The notes: generated by a model from the letters alone, not told the origin. Counted from the stretch's first letter, positions 1-8,644 are shown. The stretch is DNA of 64,000 bases from an uncultured Pseudomonadales bacterium (GCA_943788835.1 CALSRU010000004.1:304300-368299); one strand, 5' to 3'. Program-made: numbers and translations.

Positions 1-22
1 GAGTCTTTTTGGCTGCAGCTTT

Positions 23-385
23 TCATAAGGACAATCGAGCCATCATTGCCTTGGCCTGGATACGCCCCGAAATCAAATCATCAATATATTTTAATCTTTC
101 TATCAGCTTTGTTCCCTTTTCTATTTTTTTGCTAAGGTATTCTTCTGCAAGTGGTGCAATGTCAGATTGAGATGGCAGCGGACCGCCCTGGTCGATGATA
201 GCGTGCATCTTTTCTAAAAATATAAACTGAAGCCACTGAGAAAAATTGAGGGTGTCTATACAAAAAGGCTCATTGCTCGCAAGCGCGGCTTCGCTTGGAC
301 GCTCTAATTCCCACAGTTGCAAAGAGACCATTTCTTCTTGAAGAGCTTGTAACTCAGCAGCCAGAGCAGTGTGAATGTTGTGCAA
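23..385 (-). CDS. yqcC: YqcC family protein (DUF446)
   Basis: A 120-residue protein that matches the small YqcC family. Recognisable features are an N-terminal helix rich in Leu and Gln, then a central 'PFCIDTLNFSQWLQFIFLEKM' type segment (aromatic, W and M-H positions as in YqcC) and a 'GGPLPSQSDIAPLAEEY' loop. The biochemical role is unknown; in enterobacteria the gene lies beside truC, the tRNA pseudouridine-65 synthase, which would be to the left of this window. The start is TTG at 385, chosen because AGGAGA lies about 8 bases upstream on the minus strand. It is divergent from the NADAR gene. Family assignment is by remembered motif similarity. Confidence 0.75.
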   Translation of the reverse strand: MHNIHTALAAELQALQEEMVSLQLWELERPSEAALASNEPFCIDTLNFSQWLQFIFLEKMHAIIDQGGPLPSQSDIAPLAEEYLSKKIEKGTKLIERLKYIDDLISGRIQAKAMMARLSL

Positions 386-731
386 TAGTGTGTCTCTCCT
401 AAAAAGGGTCGATGGCTTTGGTGTTGGTTGTTAAGCCCGTTTGTTGCCTAAGCCGTTTTAATTATTCGTTAATAATAATTATTCGTGTTTGTCGAATATT
501 GTTTAAATGATAGCAATAAACATTAAGAGTGGGGTAGCGGCGCGTTGTTTCGGAGACGTCGTTTGTTCTGTACCATTGTTTTGGGTCTTGAGTGCTTATT
601 CACACGTATGTCGCAGATGCCAATGTTAGAGATATCGCTACCTTTCACTCGAATTGATATTATTGTTAAAACCTTTGGCGCCGAGCTTGCCTAATCTTGC
701 GCTCAGTTACTTAACACGAGGAAACGCTTAG
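386..731. other. Intergenic region between divergent genes, AT-rich with short repeats
   Basis: This 346-base gap separates the yqcC-like gene from the NADAR gene, so it should hold two divergent promoters. No gene is seen. An AT-rich core at about 455-515 has a 10-base direct repeat, AATTATTCGT, at 460-469 and 477-486, and an inverted ATTCG/CGAAT pair at 481-497. I could not place a convincing -35/-10 pair. The rest shows nothing I can name. Confidence 0.5.
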
Positions 732-1220
732 ATGGGTATATTCCCTGAAATTGATGAAAACTCAATTTATCTATCACGCAAGGACCCGGAAGAGCTCTTG
801 GGCAGTTGGTCGCGCTACAGCTTTGAACTTGAAGGCGATGAGTGGCCGTCTGTGGAGCACTATTATCAGGCGATGAAGTTTGATAATGAGGAGTATCGCG
901 AGAAAATTCGGCAGGCCAGTAGCCCTGCGGTCGCACGTAAAATGGGTCGAACAAGGCTCAAAAGAATACGTCATGATTGGAGCAATGTGAAAGAGGTCGT
1001 GATGACGCGTGCCGTATATATTCGAGCGCGTAGCTATCCAGAGCTTGCGCAGGAGCTTTTGAATACCGGTGAACAAACTTTGGTTGAAAATAGCCAGTAC
1101 GATTATTTTTGGGGATGCGGCCGAGATCGGCGCGGTAACAATACCTACGGTAAAGTGCTTATGAATGTTCGTCGTAAACTGCGTAAAGAGACAGACGAAC
1201 TCTCTGATCCCTCTAGCTAG
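732..1220 (+). CDS. NADAR/YbiA-like N-glycosidase
   Basis: A 162-residue protein of the NADAR (YbiA, formerly DUF1768) superfamily. Signature segments are 'GSWSRYSFELEGDEWPSVEHYYQAMKF' near residues 24-50 and, near the C terminus, 'YDYFWGCGRDRRGNNTYGKVLM' around residues 123-144, which carry the Trp, Glu, Tyr and Gly-rich positions of the active site. Family members cleave N-glycosidic bonds: YbiA acts on early riboflavin-pathway intermediates, and some NADAR proteins remove ADP-ribose from guanine. Which substrate applies here cannot be told. GAGG lies 10 bases before the ATG. No DarT-like toxin or riboflavin gene is adjacent. Confidence 0.85.
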   Translation: MGIFPEIDENSIYLSRKDPEELLGSWSRYSFELEGDEWPSVEHYYQAMKFDNEEYREKIRQASSPAVARKMGRTRLKRIRHDWSNVKEVVMTRAVYIRARSYPELAQELLNTGEQTLVENSQYDYFWGCGRDRRGNNTYGKVLMNVRRKLRKETDELSDPSS

Positions 1221-1279
1221 TTATACATAACCCTGTCCGCTCCATGAGCGAATTTCTGATAAATGCAGCCACATTACTT

Positions 1280-1296
1280 TTGGCCTCGTATTTGCA
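1280..1296 (+). promoter_or_regulatory. Candidate sigma-54 promoter for flhB
   Basis: TTGGCCTCGTATTTGCA has the invariant GG (1282-1283) and GC (1294-1295) separated by exactly 10 bases, with TTGGC at -24 and TTGC at -12. It precedes flhB by about 160 bases. In Pseudomonas and Vibrio, FleQ/FlrA with sigma-54 drives flagellar export genes, so the position fits. No activator site was sought. Confidence 0.55.
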
Positions 1297-1453
1297 GCAC
1301 AATTAATTAAGTCCTTAATTTACAGTCCAGATGTCGAGATTCTGACGGGTTGCGGTCGAGCGATCGCGACATGAGTTGGTGTTGAGACTCCGCGGGCTTG
1401 GCTATATGGCAATAACAAATCTTATAAACGACTAATGCAGTTAATCTAGCGCT

Positions 1454-2623
1454 ATGGCCGAAGACGAGAGCGGGCAGGAAAAGACCGAAGAAGCGACCCC
1501 CAAGCGGCTAGAGAAGGCGCGCGATGAGGGTCAAATTGCTCGGTCACGTGAACTTGGAACGACGCTACTGTTGATGACTGGCGGAGTTTCGTTGCTTATG
1601 TTTGGTACGACCTTGGCCGAGCGATTCCAGGGTGTCATGCGCAGCAGTTTTTCATTCGATCGCGACGCAGTGTTCGATAGCAGCTACATGATTTCGCATT
1701 TAGGGCGCTCATTGGATTCTGTCATTGATGTAGTCGTGCTTATTTTAGTGTTGTTGATGATAGCTGGTGCAATAGGTTCGATAAGTTTGGGTGGTTGGTT
1801 GTTTTCCAGCAAGCCAATAACACCCAAGCTCAGCCGAATGAACCCGCTGGAAGGTCTACAGCGGATGTTTTCGGCGAAAGCGCTCGTTGAATTGTTTAAA
1901 GCCATTGCTAAGTTCTCGCTCGTTGCTCTGATGGCCAGCATGATTCTATGGTATATGCGCAGTGAATTGTTGTCGCTAGGCCAAGAATCACTGGTCCCAG
2001 CGATTACTCATGCGGTCTGGATTTTGGTCTGGTCGGCATTGGGAATGAGCTCCGCGACGATTATTATTGCCGCAATTGACGTGCCTTTTCAGCGTTTTGA
2101 AAACGCTAAAAAATTGCGTATGACGCGTCAACAGGTTAAGGACGAATATAAAGACTCAGAAGGAAAGCCAGAAGTTAAAAGTAAAATTCGTCAACTTCAG
2201 CGTGAGCTCGCGCAGTCGCGCATGATGGCATCAATACCTGAAGCCGACGTCGTTATTACCAACCCCGAGCATTTTTCTGTGGCATTAAAGTACGACATTA
2301 ACGGTAGCGGAGCACCGGTGGTAGTGGCCAAAGGGGCTGATGAAATAGCCATGAAAATTCGTGAAATCGCCAATATTAACGAAGTGCCTTTACTGCGCTC
2401 GCCGCAGCTCGCTCGAGCAGTATTTTTTAGTACTGAGATTAACGATGAAATTCCAGCTTCACTCTATCTTGCCGTCGCCCAGGTGTTAGCATTTATCTTC
2501 CAGATGCGTCAAGCCAGTAGCAGTAAGCGGCCAGCCGATGCGCAGGTCAGAGCACTCAACCGCAAGCTCGACATACCCGACGACATGGCATTTGATGCAA
2601 GTGGTGAAGTGCCAGATCGCTAG
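1454..2623 (+). CDS. flhB: Flagellar export switch protein FlhB
   Basis: Inner-membrane component of the flagellar type III export gate; it switches secretion from hook to filament substrates. At 389 residues it has normal length. The N terminus 'MAEDESGQEKTEEATPKRLEKARDEGQ' style sequence is typical, followed by about four membrane segments (residues 30-215) and the cytoplasmic domain with 'VKDEYKDSEGKPEVK'. The autocleavage site, normally N-P-T-H, reads N270-P271-E272-H273. Asn and Pro, which flank the cut, are kept. fliR, which usually precedes flhB, is not present; a NADAR gene is there instead. The ribosome-binding site before the ATG is weak. Confidence 0.97.
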   Translation: MAEDESGQEKTEEATPKRLEKARDEGQIARSRELGTTLLLMTGGVSLLMFGTTLAERFQGVMRSSFSFDRDAVFDSSYMISHLGRSLDSVIDVVVLILVLLMIAGAIGSISLGGWLFSSKPITPKLSRMNPLEGLQRMFSAKALVELFKAIAKFSLVALMASMILWYMRSELLSLGQESLVPAITHAVWILVWSALGMSSATIIIAAIDVPFQRFENAKKLRMTRQQVKDEYKDSEGKPEVKSKIRQLQRELAQSRMMASIPEADVVITNPEHFSVALKYDINGSGAPVVVAKGADEIAMKIREIANINEVPLLRSPQLARAVFFSTEINDEIPASLYLAVAQVLAFIFQMRQASSSKRPADAQVRALNRKLDIPDDMAFDASGEVPDR

Positions 2624-2679
2624 CCGCAGTCGAGCGTCTATTGCCGTGGGATGAAAGTTTTTTGTAGATAAATTAAGAA

Positions 2680-2696
2680 CTGGTTTGGTTCTTGCT
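2680..2696 (+). promoter_or_regulatory. Possible sigma-54 promoter for flhA
   Basis: CTGGTTTGGTTCTTGCT carries GG (2682-2683) and GC (2694-2695) 10 bases apart, with a good -12 element (TTGCT) but a weaker -24 (TGGT rather than TGGC). It lies about 75 bases before the flhA start. Support is the spacing, the position and a similar element before flhB. Confidence 0.4.
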
Positions 2697-2772
2697 GTAA
2701 CCAAGTTATTAAGGCCGCTAGCGTCAATATTTTGTTGCCGGCTATGCAAGATTCTCTCATGGGTGCGCAGTT

Positions 2773-4866
2773 TTGGCAGATCAAGCAATTCAACGATTCG
2801 GAAGCGCAGCACAAGCCAATATGGGCGTGCCGATACTGCTGTTGACGCTGCTCGGCATGATGATTTTGCCGATTCCTCCTTTTCTCCTCGATACTCTGTT
2901 TTCGTTCAATATTGCACTCTCAATTGTGGTTCTACTGGTTTCGGTGTACGCCATGCGGCCACTCGATTTTGCAGTTTTCCCCACCATATTACTGGTCGCA
3001 ACCTTGCTCCGACTTGCGCTCAACGTCGCATCTACGCGGGTGGTGTTGCTCGAAGGCCATGCCGGTGGTGATGCCGCGGGTAAAGTGATCCAAGCCTTTG
3101 GCGAAGTAGTGGTAGGTGGCAACTATGCTGTCGGCTTAGTGGTGTTCTTCATTTTGGTGATTATCAATTTCGTGGTGGTCACCAAAGGTGCTGGTCGTAT
3201 CTCAGAGGTGAGTGCCCGTTTTACATTGGACGCGATGCCCGGCAAGCAAATGGCCATTGATGCTGACCTTAACGCAGGCACACTGACCCAAGAAGAGGCC
3301 AAAGAGCGGCGTCAAGAAATTAGCAGTGAGGCTGACTTTTACGGTGCTATGGACGGTGCGAGCAAGTTTGTGCGCGGTGATGCCGTGGCCGGTATTTTGA
3401 TTCTTATCATCAACATACTGGGCGGTTTAGGAATTGGTATGGTTCAGCACGACCTAGACTTCCAGCGAGCAGTGGAGGTGTATACGCTGCTGACTATAGG
3501 TGATGGCCTCGTTGCGCAAGTGCCATCGTTGTTGCTGTCAACTGCTGCTGCGATCATGGTCACTCGAGTTAACAGTGAAAGCGATATGCGCGAGCAAGTC
3601 TTTACCCAAATGTTTAGCTCACCAAAGGCGCTTACCGTTGCGGCTATGGTGTTGGCAATCATGGGGTTGATTCCTGGAATGCCGCACGTTGCATTTTTAT
3701 CTCTAGCTGCGGCTTGCAGCGCAGGTGCCTTCTACGTTCAGCGCTCCGCGATGCAAAAGATAGCTTTAGTTCAGGAGAGTGAGCGTGAAAAGGGAGCGCA
3801 ACTAGCGCAGGAGGCTCAAACGCCTAATAGTGAGCTAGGTTGGGACGATGTTGCACCCGTCGATATGATTGGTCTTGAGGTAGGCTATCGGCTTATTCCT
3901 ATGGTTGATAAAAATCAGTCGGGCGAGCTTTTGGGCCGGATAAAAGGCATTCGTAAAAAACTATCTCAAGAAATTGGATTTTTAGTTCCGGCTGTGCACA
4001 TTCGCGATAATTTAGAGTTGCAGCCCAGTAGTTATCGGATTTCGCTGATGGGTGTCATGGTTGGCGAATCCGAGGTTCATCCTGATCGGCATTTAGCCAT
4101 TAACCCGGGGCAGGTGTTTGGCAGTTTAGAGGGCATAGCTGCGAAGGATCCAGCATTTGGCTTGGATGCAGTATGGATTGATGATGCCATCAAAGACCAT
4201 GCTCAGACACTGGGCTATACAGTGGTTGATGCCAGTACCGTCATTGCGACACATCTTAATCAATTGTTACAGAAACATGTTCATGAGCTGCTAGGCCACG
4301 AAGAAGCGCAGCAGATGATTGATCGTTTGGCTCGTCATTCACCCAAGCTTGCTGAGGTGTTGGTGCCTGATACCGTAAGTATGGGGGTATTGCTGCGCGT
4401 GCTGAAGAACTTATTGCAAGAACAGGTTCCAGTTAGAGATTTCCGCACTATATCTGAAGCGTTAGTGGCTAATATGGCAGTTAATCAAGATCCGACTCGA
4501 TTGGCTGAAGCAGTTCGTGTGGCTTTATCACGATCGATTGTGCAGGAGATTTTTGGTAGCGAAACGAATTTACCTGTCATTACGCTGGCCATGTCGATGG
4601 AGCAAATGTTGATGAAATCAATGGCGCAGCAAGCAGCTGGTGAGCTTACGCTTGAGCCTGGGCTTGCTGAACAGTTGCAAAGTTCTCTCAGCGCTGCAGC
4701 GCGAGATCAAGAGGCTAAAGGCCATGTTGCCGTATTACTTGTAGCTGCCACTTTGCGCCCCGTTATGGCGCGATTAGCAAGGTTTAGTAGCCATCCGCTT
4801 TCGGTTTTATCATACAACGAAATACCTGACGATAAACAAATCACCATAGAGAACACGGTGGGTTAA
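2773..4866 (+). CDS. flhA: Flagellar export gate protein FlhA
   Basis: The main export-gate protein of the flagellar type III system. The 697 residues include an N-terminal membrane domain of about eight segments (roughly residues 20-330), the FHIPEP-type cytoplasmic loop ('ISEVSARFTLDAMPGKQMAIDADLNAG' region) and a C-terminal cytoplasmic domain that docks chaperone-substrate complexes. Length agrees with Pseudomonas FlhA (about 707). The start is TTG at 2773; no good Shine-Dalgarno is seen, and an in-frame ATG occurs 16 codons later just before 'GVPILLLTLLG', so the exact start is uncertain. It is followed 48 bases later by flhF. Confidence 0.97.
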   Translation: MADQAIQRFGSAAQANMGVPILLLTLLGMMILPIPPFLLDTLFSFNIALSIVVLLVSVYAMRPLDFAVFPTILLVATLLRLALNVASTRVVLLEGHAGGDAAGKVIQAFGEVVVGGNYAVGLVVFFILVIINFVVVTKGAGRISEVSARFTLDAMPGKQMAIDADLNAGTLTQEEAKERRQEISSEADFYGAMDGASKFVRGDAVAGILILIINILGGLGIGMVQHDLDFQRAVEVYTLLTIGDGLVAQVPSLLLSTAAAIMVTRVNSESDMREQVFTQMFSSPKALTVAAMVLAIMGLIPGMPHVAFLSLAAACSAGAFYVQRSAMQKIALVQESEREKGAQLAQEAQTPNSELGWDDVAPVDMIGLEVGYRLIPMVDKNQSGELLGRIKGIRKKLSQEIGFLVPAVHIRDNLELQPSSYRISLMGVMVGESEVHPDRHLAINPGQVFGSLEGIAAKDPAFGLDAVWIDDAIKDHAQTLGYTVVDASTVIATHLNQLLQKHVHELLGHEEAQQMIDRLARHSPKLAEVLVPDTVSMGVLLRVLKNLLQEQVPVRDFRTISEALVANMAVNQDPTRLAEAVRVALSRSIVQEIFGSETNLPVITLAMSMEQMLMKSMAQQAAGELTLEPGLAEQLQSSLSAAARDQEAKGHVAVLLVAATLRPVMARLARFSSHPLSVLSYNEIPDDKQITIENTVG

Positions 4867-4874
4867 ATTTGTAA

Positions 4875-4895
4875 CGCTTAATGATTCGTTAAGCG
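4875..4895 (+). other. Perfect stem-loop between flhA and flhF
   Basis: CGCTTAA (4875-4881) and TTAAGCG (4889-4895) form a perfect 7-base-pair stem with a 7-base loop. No T run follows, so it is not a typical terminator. It lies just upstream of the flhF ribosome-binding site (GGAG near 4904) and could be an RNA processing or translation-control element. Confidence 0.45.
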
Positions 4896-4914
4896 CTTAT
4901 TACGGAGTAGCGCC

Positions 4915-6495
4915 ATGCAAAAACATACAGCTAACAGAGTGCAACGGTTTGTAGCTCCCGATATGGGTAGGGCGCTGAAGATGCTGACCAATGAACTCGG
5001 TGGAGAGGCCATTCTGTTAGCTTCACGGCGGGTAGACAGCGGCGTTGAGGTCGTTGGTTTGCCACCTGGTGCTGCCACTAACAATATAGATATGAGTCAG
5101 TTGTATGGTGAACGACGCAGGAATGAGCGTCGTGCAAATGGGCGTCGCGCCGCTGATGAAGTGGCGCTAGAGTTGCCGATTGAGCCGTTATCAGAGTTTG
5201 CTGCAGAATCGGCTGATGGCTCGAGCGATCGTTCTCATGAGGACTCTAAAGCACTGCGCCATAATGCTCAGTCGCGCCGGTCTTTTGGCGATACGCTAGC
5301 TCGTTTGCGCACTGATTATCCATCCTTGTTAGGTGATTCCGCAGGCAGTCCGGCCAAGGCTGATGATCTGGATGCTGATGAAATGCATCATTCATCAACG
5401 GCTTTGGATTCCGGTATTGGAATCAGGGATACGGCTACCGCACTGGCCGAGCAGATCCACCACTTGCCGCATGAGTCTCCACGAGTCAAAAGTGAGAGCC
5501 TGCCTGAGCCTGATGTTGCATCAGCATTAGAACAGCTGACTTCAGTTGATTCGGCCCGTCAAGAAGAAAGTATGCCCATAGATGCAATTCAGGTTGAATT
5601 GAAACAGTTAAAGACGCTGCTTGCTGACTCTTTAGCGCGTAATCATGGTGAGAGCGTTCTCCCTCAACCGGCACAATACATTGTCATGCAGCGATTGTTG
5701 CAAATGGGCTTTTCGCAAACGGTGATTACCGCATTATTACAAAATGTAAGCGGTAGTAATGTCGAGGCACTTTGGTCGGCTTGCCTTGAGCAACTTAATT
5801 TAGTGCTGCCGCTGCTGGAAAAAGAAGTGATAGACGGCGGTGGTCTATTTGCTCTAGTCGGCCCCCTAGGTTCAGGTAAAAGCTCTGTGATGGCGATGTT
5901 GTTGGGGCGCTTTATTGAGCAAGATAAAGCAGATGAGGTGGCTGTCATAAGTTTGGAAGGTGCTCGCTCAGAGGTTATATCGCAGCTTACCTCATTAGCT
6001 GGCATTACTTATTTGCCGGTGGATGCTGATTTTTCTCTCACTCAAAGAATTAACCAGTGCTCACGCTTTCGAACGGTATTGATCGACACGGCTAATGGTC
6101 TGGATGAGGAAAAACCGTTGCACGGGTTGTTTGATGAGGCGCATGCTGAGAATATTAAAATTAGCGAACTACTTGTTCTACCGGCTACAGGAGAACAGCG
6201 CTATCTACGCCATGTTATTCAGCAATATAATAGACCGCACACAGTGGGTTGCGTACTGACGTTTTACGAGCAAGCACAATCAGTTGGCGAAATTATGAGT
6301 TTACTACTGAGCGAGCGCATGCAGGCCGCCTATGTAGCAAAAGGAACGCTTTTGCCAGAGCACTTAACGGTCCCGAGTAAGCAGCAGATGCTCCAGAAGT
6401 TATCATTTGAGCAAGCAGATGAGATGGCATTTGAAGTGCTGGCGCCTACCCTCAATATAAAAGCAGGCGACCGGGTGCCGTCGTTGAGTGTTTAG
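4915..6495 (+). CDS. flhF: FlhF-like flagellar placement protein with degenerate G domain
   Basis: FlhF is an SRP-type GTPase that sets the position and number of polar flagella. The position between flhA and fleN and the N-terminal region ('RVQRFVAPDMGRALKMLTNELGGEAILLASRRV', residues about 8-40) identify it. A long variable middle follows, then an NG-type domain from about residue 240. The P-loop GPLGSGKSS (316-324) is intact. Other signature motifs are not: the DTYRIGA segment is absent, DTAG reads D391-T-A-N394, and the guanine-specificity TKLD reads T449-F-Y-E452. The fold is probably kept while GTP binding or hydrolysis is altered or lost. GGAG precedes the ATG. The open frame is uninterrupted. 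Confidence 0.88.
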   Translation: MQKHTANRVQRFVAPDMGRALKMLTNELGGEAILLASRRVDSGVEVVGLPPGAATNNIDMSQLYGERRRNERRANGRRAADEVALELPIEPLSEFAAESADGSSDRSHEDSKALRHNAQSRRSFGDTLARLRTDYPSLLGDSAGSPAKADDLDADEMHHSSTALDSGIGIRDTATALAEQIHHLPHESPRVKSESLPEPDVASALEQLTSVDSARQEESMPIDAIQVELKQLKTLLADSLARNHGESVLPQPAQYIVMQRLLQMGFSQTVITALLQNVSGSNVEALWSACLEQLNLVLPLLEKEVIDGGGLFALVGPLGSGKSSVMAMLLGRFIEQDKADEVAVISLEGARSEVISQLTSLAGITYLPVDADFSLTQRINQCSRFRTVLIDTANGLDEEKPLHGLFDEAHAENIKISELLVLPATGEQRYLRHVIQQYNRPHTVGCVLTFYEQAQSVGEIMSLLLSERMQAAYVAKGTLLPEHLTVPSKQQMLQKLSFEQADEMAFEVLAPTLNIKAGDRVPSLSV

Positions 6496-6574
6496 TCGAC
6501 TGTCAAGTCAGATTGTCAGCTTAGTCTGTCAGCTGAGATTGCGAAGTCTATATACGTCAATATTCGTTGCTCGC

Positions 6575-6580
6575 TATAAT
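6575..6580 (+). promoter_or_regulatory. Weak -10 candidate upstream of fleN
   Basis: A perfect TATAAT hexamer lies 95 bases before the fleN start, in a 180-base gap. No acceptable -35 is found 16-18 bases upstream, so this is only a possible promoter. Three loosely similar TGTCA-containing segments occur at about 6500-6535. Confidence 0.2.
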
Positions 6581-6675
6581 CGTATACAATAAGTTATTTA
6601 CAGGCATTGATGTTTTTTTTCGGGCGCGCTGCATTGGAAGCGTTTACTCGGGCAAAACTTTTCTTATAAATTACT

Positions 6676-7548
6676 GTGGTGGACAATACATTGGCGGCTT
6701 CTGAGCAAACCACGCCCACAAATCAATCCGCTAAAAATTCGTCGACCGTTCGTGTTATTGCCGTGACGGGAGGGAAAGGCGGCGTTGGTAAAAGCAACGT
6801 CTCTATTAATCTTGGTATGGCTCTAGCGCAGCTTAAGCAGCGTGTGGTGTTGCTCGATGCTGACTTAGGTCTAGCAAATATTGATGTTCTATTAGGCTTG
6901 CGCCCCGCGCGCAATCTTGAAGATGTTTTTGCCGGTGAGTGTGGTCTGCGCGATGTGATAGTAGATGGGCCCGGAGGCATTCGCGTTATACCCGCAAGTT
7001 CCGGTACTCAGTCGATGGTGCGCCTCAATCATCAGCAACATGCAGGGTTGATTGCTGCCTTTAGTGATTTAGTTGATGAAATTGACGTATTGATTATCGA
7101 TACCGCTGCAGGCATTTCAGATTCAGTAGTCAGTTTTGTTCGCGCAGCTCAAGAAGTGCTCGTTGTGGTGTGTGATGAACCGTCCTCGATTACCGACGCT
7201 TACGGACTGATTAAAGTATTACACCGAGATCATGGCGTACAAAGCTTTCGTGTGCTCGCTAATCAAACGCGTAGCAATGAAGAAGGCAGAGCGCTTTACG
7301 CCAGACTCGTGGCCACTACTGATCGTTTTCTTGATGTGATGCTGCACTATGCAGGAGACATTCCACACGATGAATTACTCCGCAAGGCCGTACGCAAGCA
7401 GCAGGCTGTTTATGCGCTTTATCCGAATAGCTCAGTTTCAAAGGCGTTTGGCCAGTTGGCAGAAAAAGTAGACAAATGGCCCTTGGCTACAGGTGCTAGC
7501 GGTTACCTAGAGTTTTTTGTTGAAAGTCTGCTAGCAAGTCATAATTAA
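6676..7548 (+). CDS. fleN: Flagellar number regulator FleN (FlhG)
   Basis: A MinD/ParA-like ATPase that limits flagellar number, in Pseudomonas by antagonising FleQ. The 290 residues contain a deviant Walker A motif GGKGGVGKS at 32-40, 'VVLLDADLGLANIDVLLGL' and 'LEDVFAGECGLRDVIVDGPGGIRVIPASSG', which are typical of FleN/FlhG, and 'VLIIDTAAGISDSV' as the second nucleotide motif. The start is one of two consecutive GTG codons (6676, 6679). It follows flhF and precedes fliA, the usual order. Confidence 0.95.
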   Translation: MVDNTLAASEQTTPTNQSAKNSSTVRVIAVTGGKGGVGKSNVSINLGMALAQLKQRVVLLDADLGLANIDVLLGLRPARNLEDVFAGECGLRDVIVDGPGGIRVIPASSGTQSMVRLNHQQHAGLIAAFSDLVDEIDVLIIDTAAGISDSVVSFVRAAQEVLVVVCDEPSSITDAYGLIKVLHRDHGVQSFRVLANQTRSNEEGRALYARLVATTDRFLDVMLHYAGDIPHDELLRKAVRKQQAVYALYPNSSVSKAFGQLAEKVDKWPLATGASGYLEFFVESLLASHN

Positions 7549-7699
7549 CTCACAGGGTTGGTGTTGATGCTCGTGCTTTTTAGTCAGCGTTGCTACCTTT
7601 TAGCTATGTATTTTTATCAGCGTGACTGGCCACCAGTGTCTCTTAACAATAAAGCTGTTTTAACGCAGCAAAATTCAATCATAGTGAATAAAAAAGCGG

Positions 7700-8425
7700 A
7701 TGCCGCGCACTAACCAGCCTTACAGTGATAATAATCAATCGAGCATCGAAACATTGCTCGAGCGTCATGCTCCTTTGGTCAAGCGCATTGCTCATCATCT
7801 GCTCGCGCGTTTACCTGACTCGGTGCAGGCTGACGATTTGATTCAAGCGGGCCTTGAAGGCCTGCTTGATGCGGCGACCAATTTCGAGCACGGCAAAGGC
7901 GCAAGCTTTGAAACTTATGCTGGCATCCGTATTCGCGGTGCTATGCTCGATGAAATGCGTCGCGGCGATTGGTCGCCTCGATCTTTGCATCGCAATGCCC
8001 GCACAATGGCAAGTGCCTATCAAAAGCTGCAAGCCAAGTTCGGCCGAGACCCAACGGCTAGTGAAATGTCTGAAACAATGGGGGTCGATGTCGATGAATA
8101 CCATGCGATGGCCAAGAATACACTGGGCGCCAAACTGACTAGCTTTGATGAGGTTCTTGGTGACGATCAGGGCGGTACCCGAGGTGACGCGATTGCTGAT
8201 ACGGATGTTGATCCAGCCGAATTGGTTGAGAAAGATGAGCTGCGAGCACGTCTTGCCGCGGCTATCAGCGAGCTTGCCGAGCGTGATCAACTGCTTCTGA
8301 GTCTGTATTATCAACAGGAGCTCAATCTGAAGGAAATTGGCAAGGTGCTGGGTGTTAGCGAGTCACGCGTGAGTCAGCTACACGCTCAGGCTGCATTGCG
8401 GTTGCGCGCCATCTTGGTTGAATAG
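7700..8425 (+). CDS. fliA: RNA polymerase sigma factor FliA (sigma-28)
   Basis: Sigma factor for late flagellar genes. The 241 residues carry region 2 ('HAPLVKRIAHHLLARLPDSVQADDLIQAGLEGLLDA', then 'FETYAGIRIRGAMLDEMRRGDW'), region 3 and a region 4 helix-turn-helix ('LNLKEIGKVLGVSESRVSQLHAQAALRLR'). Length equals the E. coli protein (239). It begins at ATG 7700 with only a weak ribosome-binding site. In Pseudomonas cheY would follow directly; here 219 bases without a clear gene follow, then an unrecognised ORF. Confidence 0.97.
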   Translation: MPRTNQPYSDNNQSSIETLLERHAPLVKRIAHHLLARLPDSVQADDLIQAGLEGLLDAATNFEHGKGASFETYAGIRIRGAMLDEMRRGDWSPRSLHRNARTMASAYQKLQAKFGRDPTASEMSETMGVDVDEYHAMAKNTLGAKLTSFDEVLGDDQGGTRGDAIADTDVDPAELVEKDELRARLAAAISELAERDQLLLSLYYQQELNLKEIGKVLGVSESRVSQLHAQAALRLRAILVE

Positions 8426-8644
8426 CGCTCACTGTGTTGAATGTTTAACCGATTCAGGGCGGGTTTTTACCACTATAAGCGATCTTTGTTACTGTTGCTG
8501 GCTAGTTTGCTGGCATCTTCTAGACTTATCCGTAGAGTGATGCAATAGAGTTTTCCGGTGCTCCATCGGCTTGCGTCAAGAGGCACTAGCGAGGGTAATG
8601 TTGTCCTTGTTTTGTTACGGTAGAAGAGCAAAGAGCTGTTAATA

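Noticed and set aside
505-535. Fur-box-like AT-rich sequence before the NADAR gene
   Set aside because: Too few matches to the GATAAT repeat pattern and no iron-related gene nearby.
2685-3071. 128-codon frame overlapping the start of flhA
   Set aside because: No family resemblance, and flhA is clearly coding in the other frame.
7811-8314. 167-codon open frame opposite fliA
   Set aside because: It lies wholly inside fliA on the other strand, with no motif or start signal.
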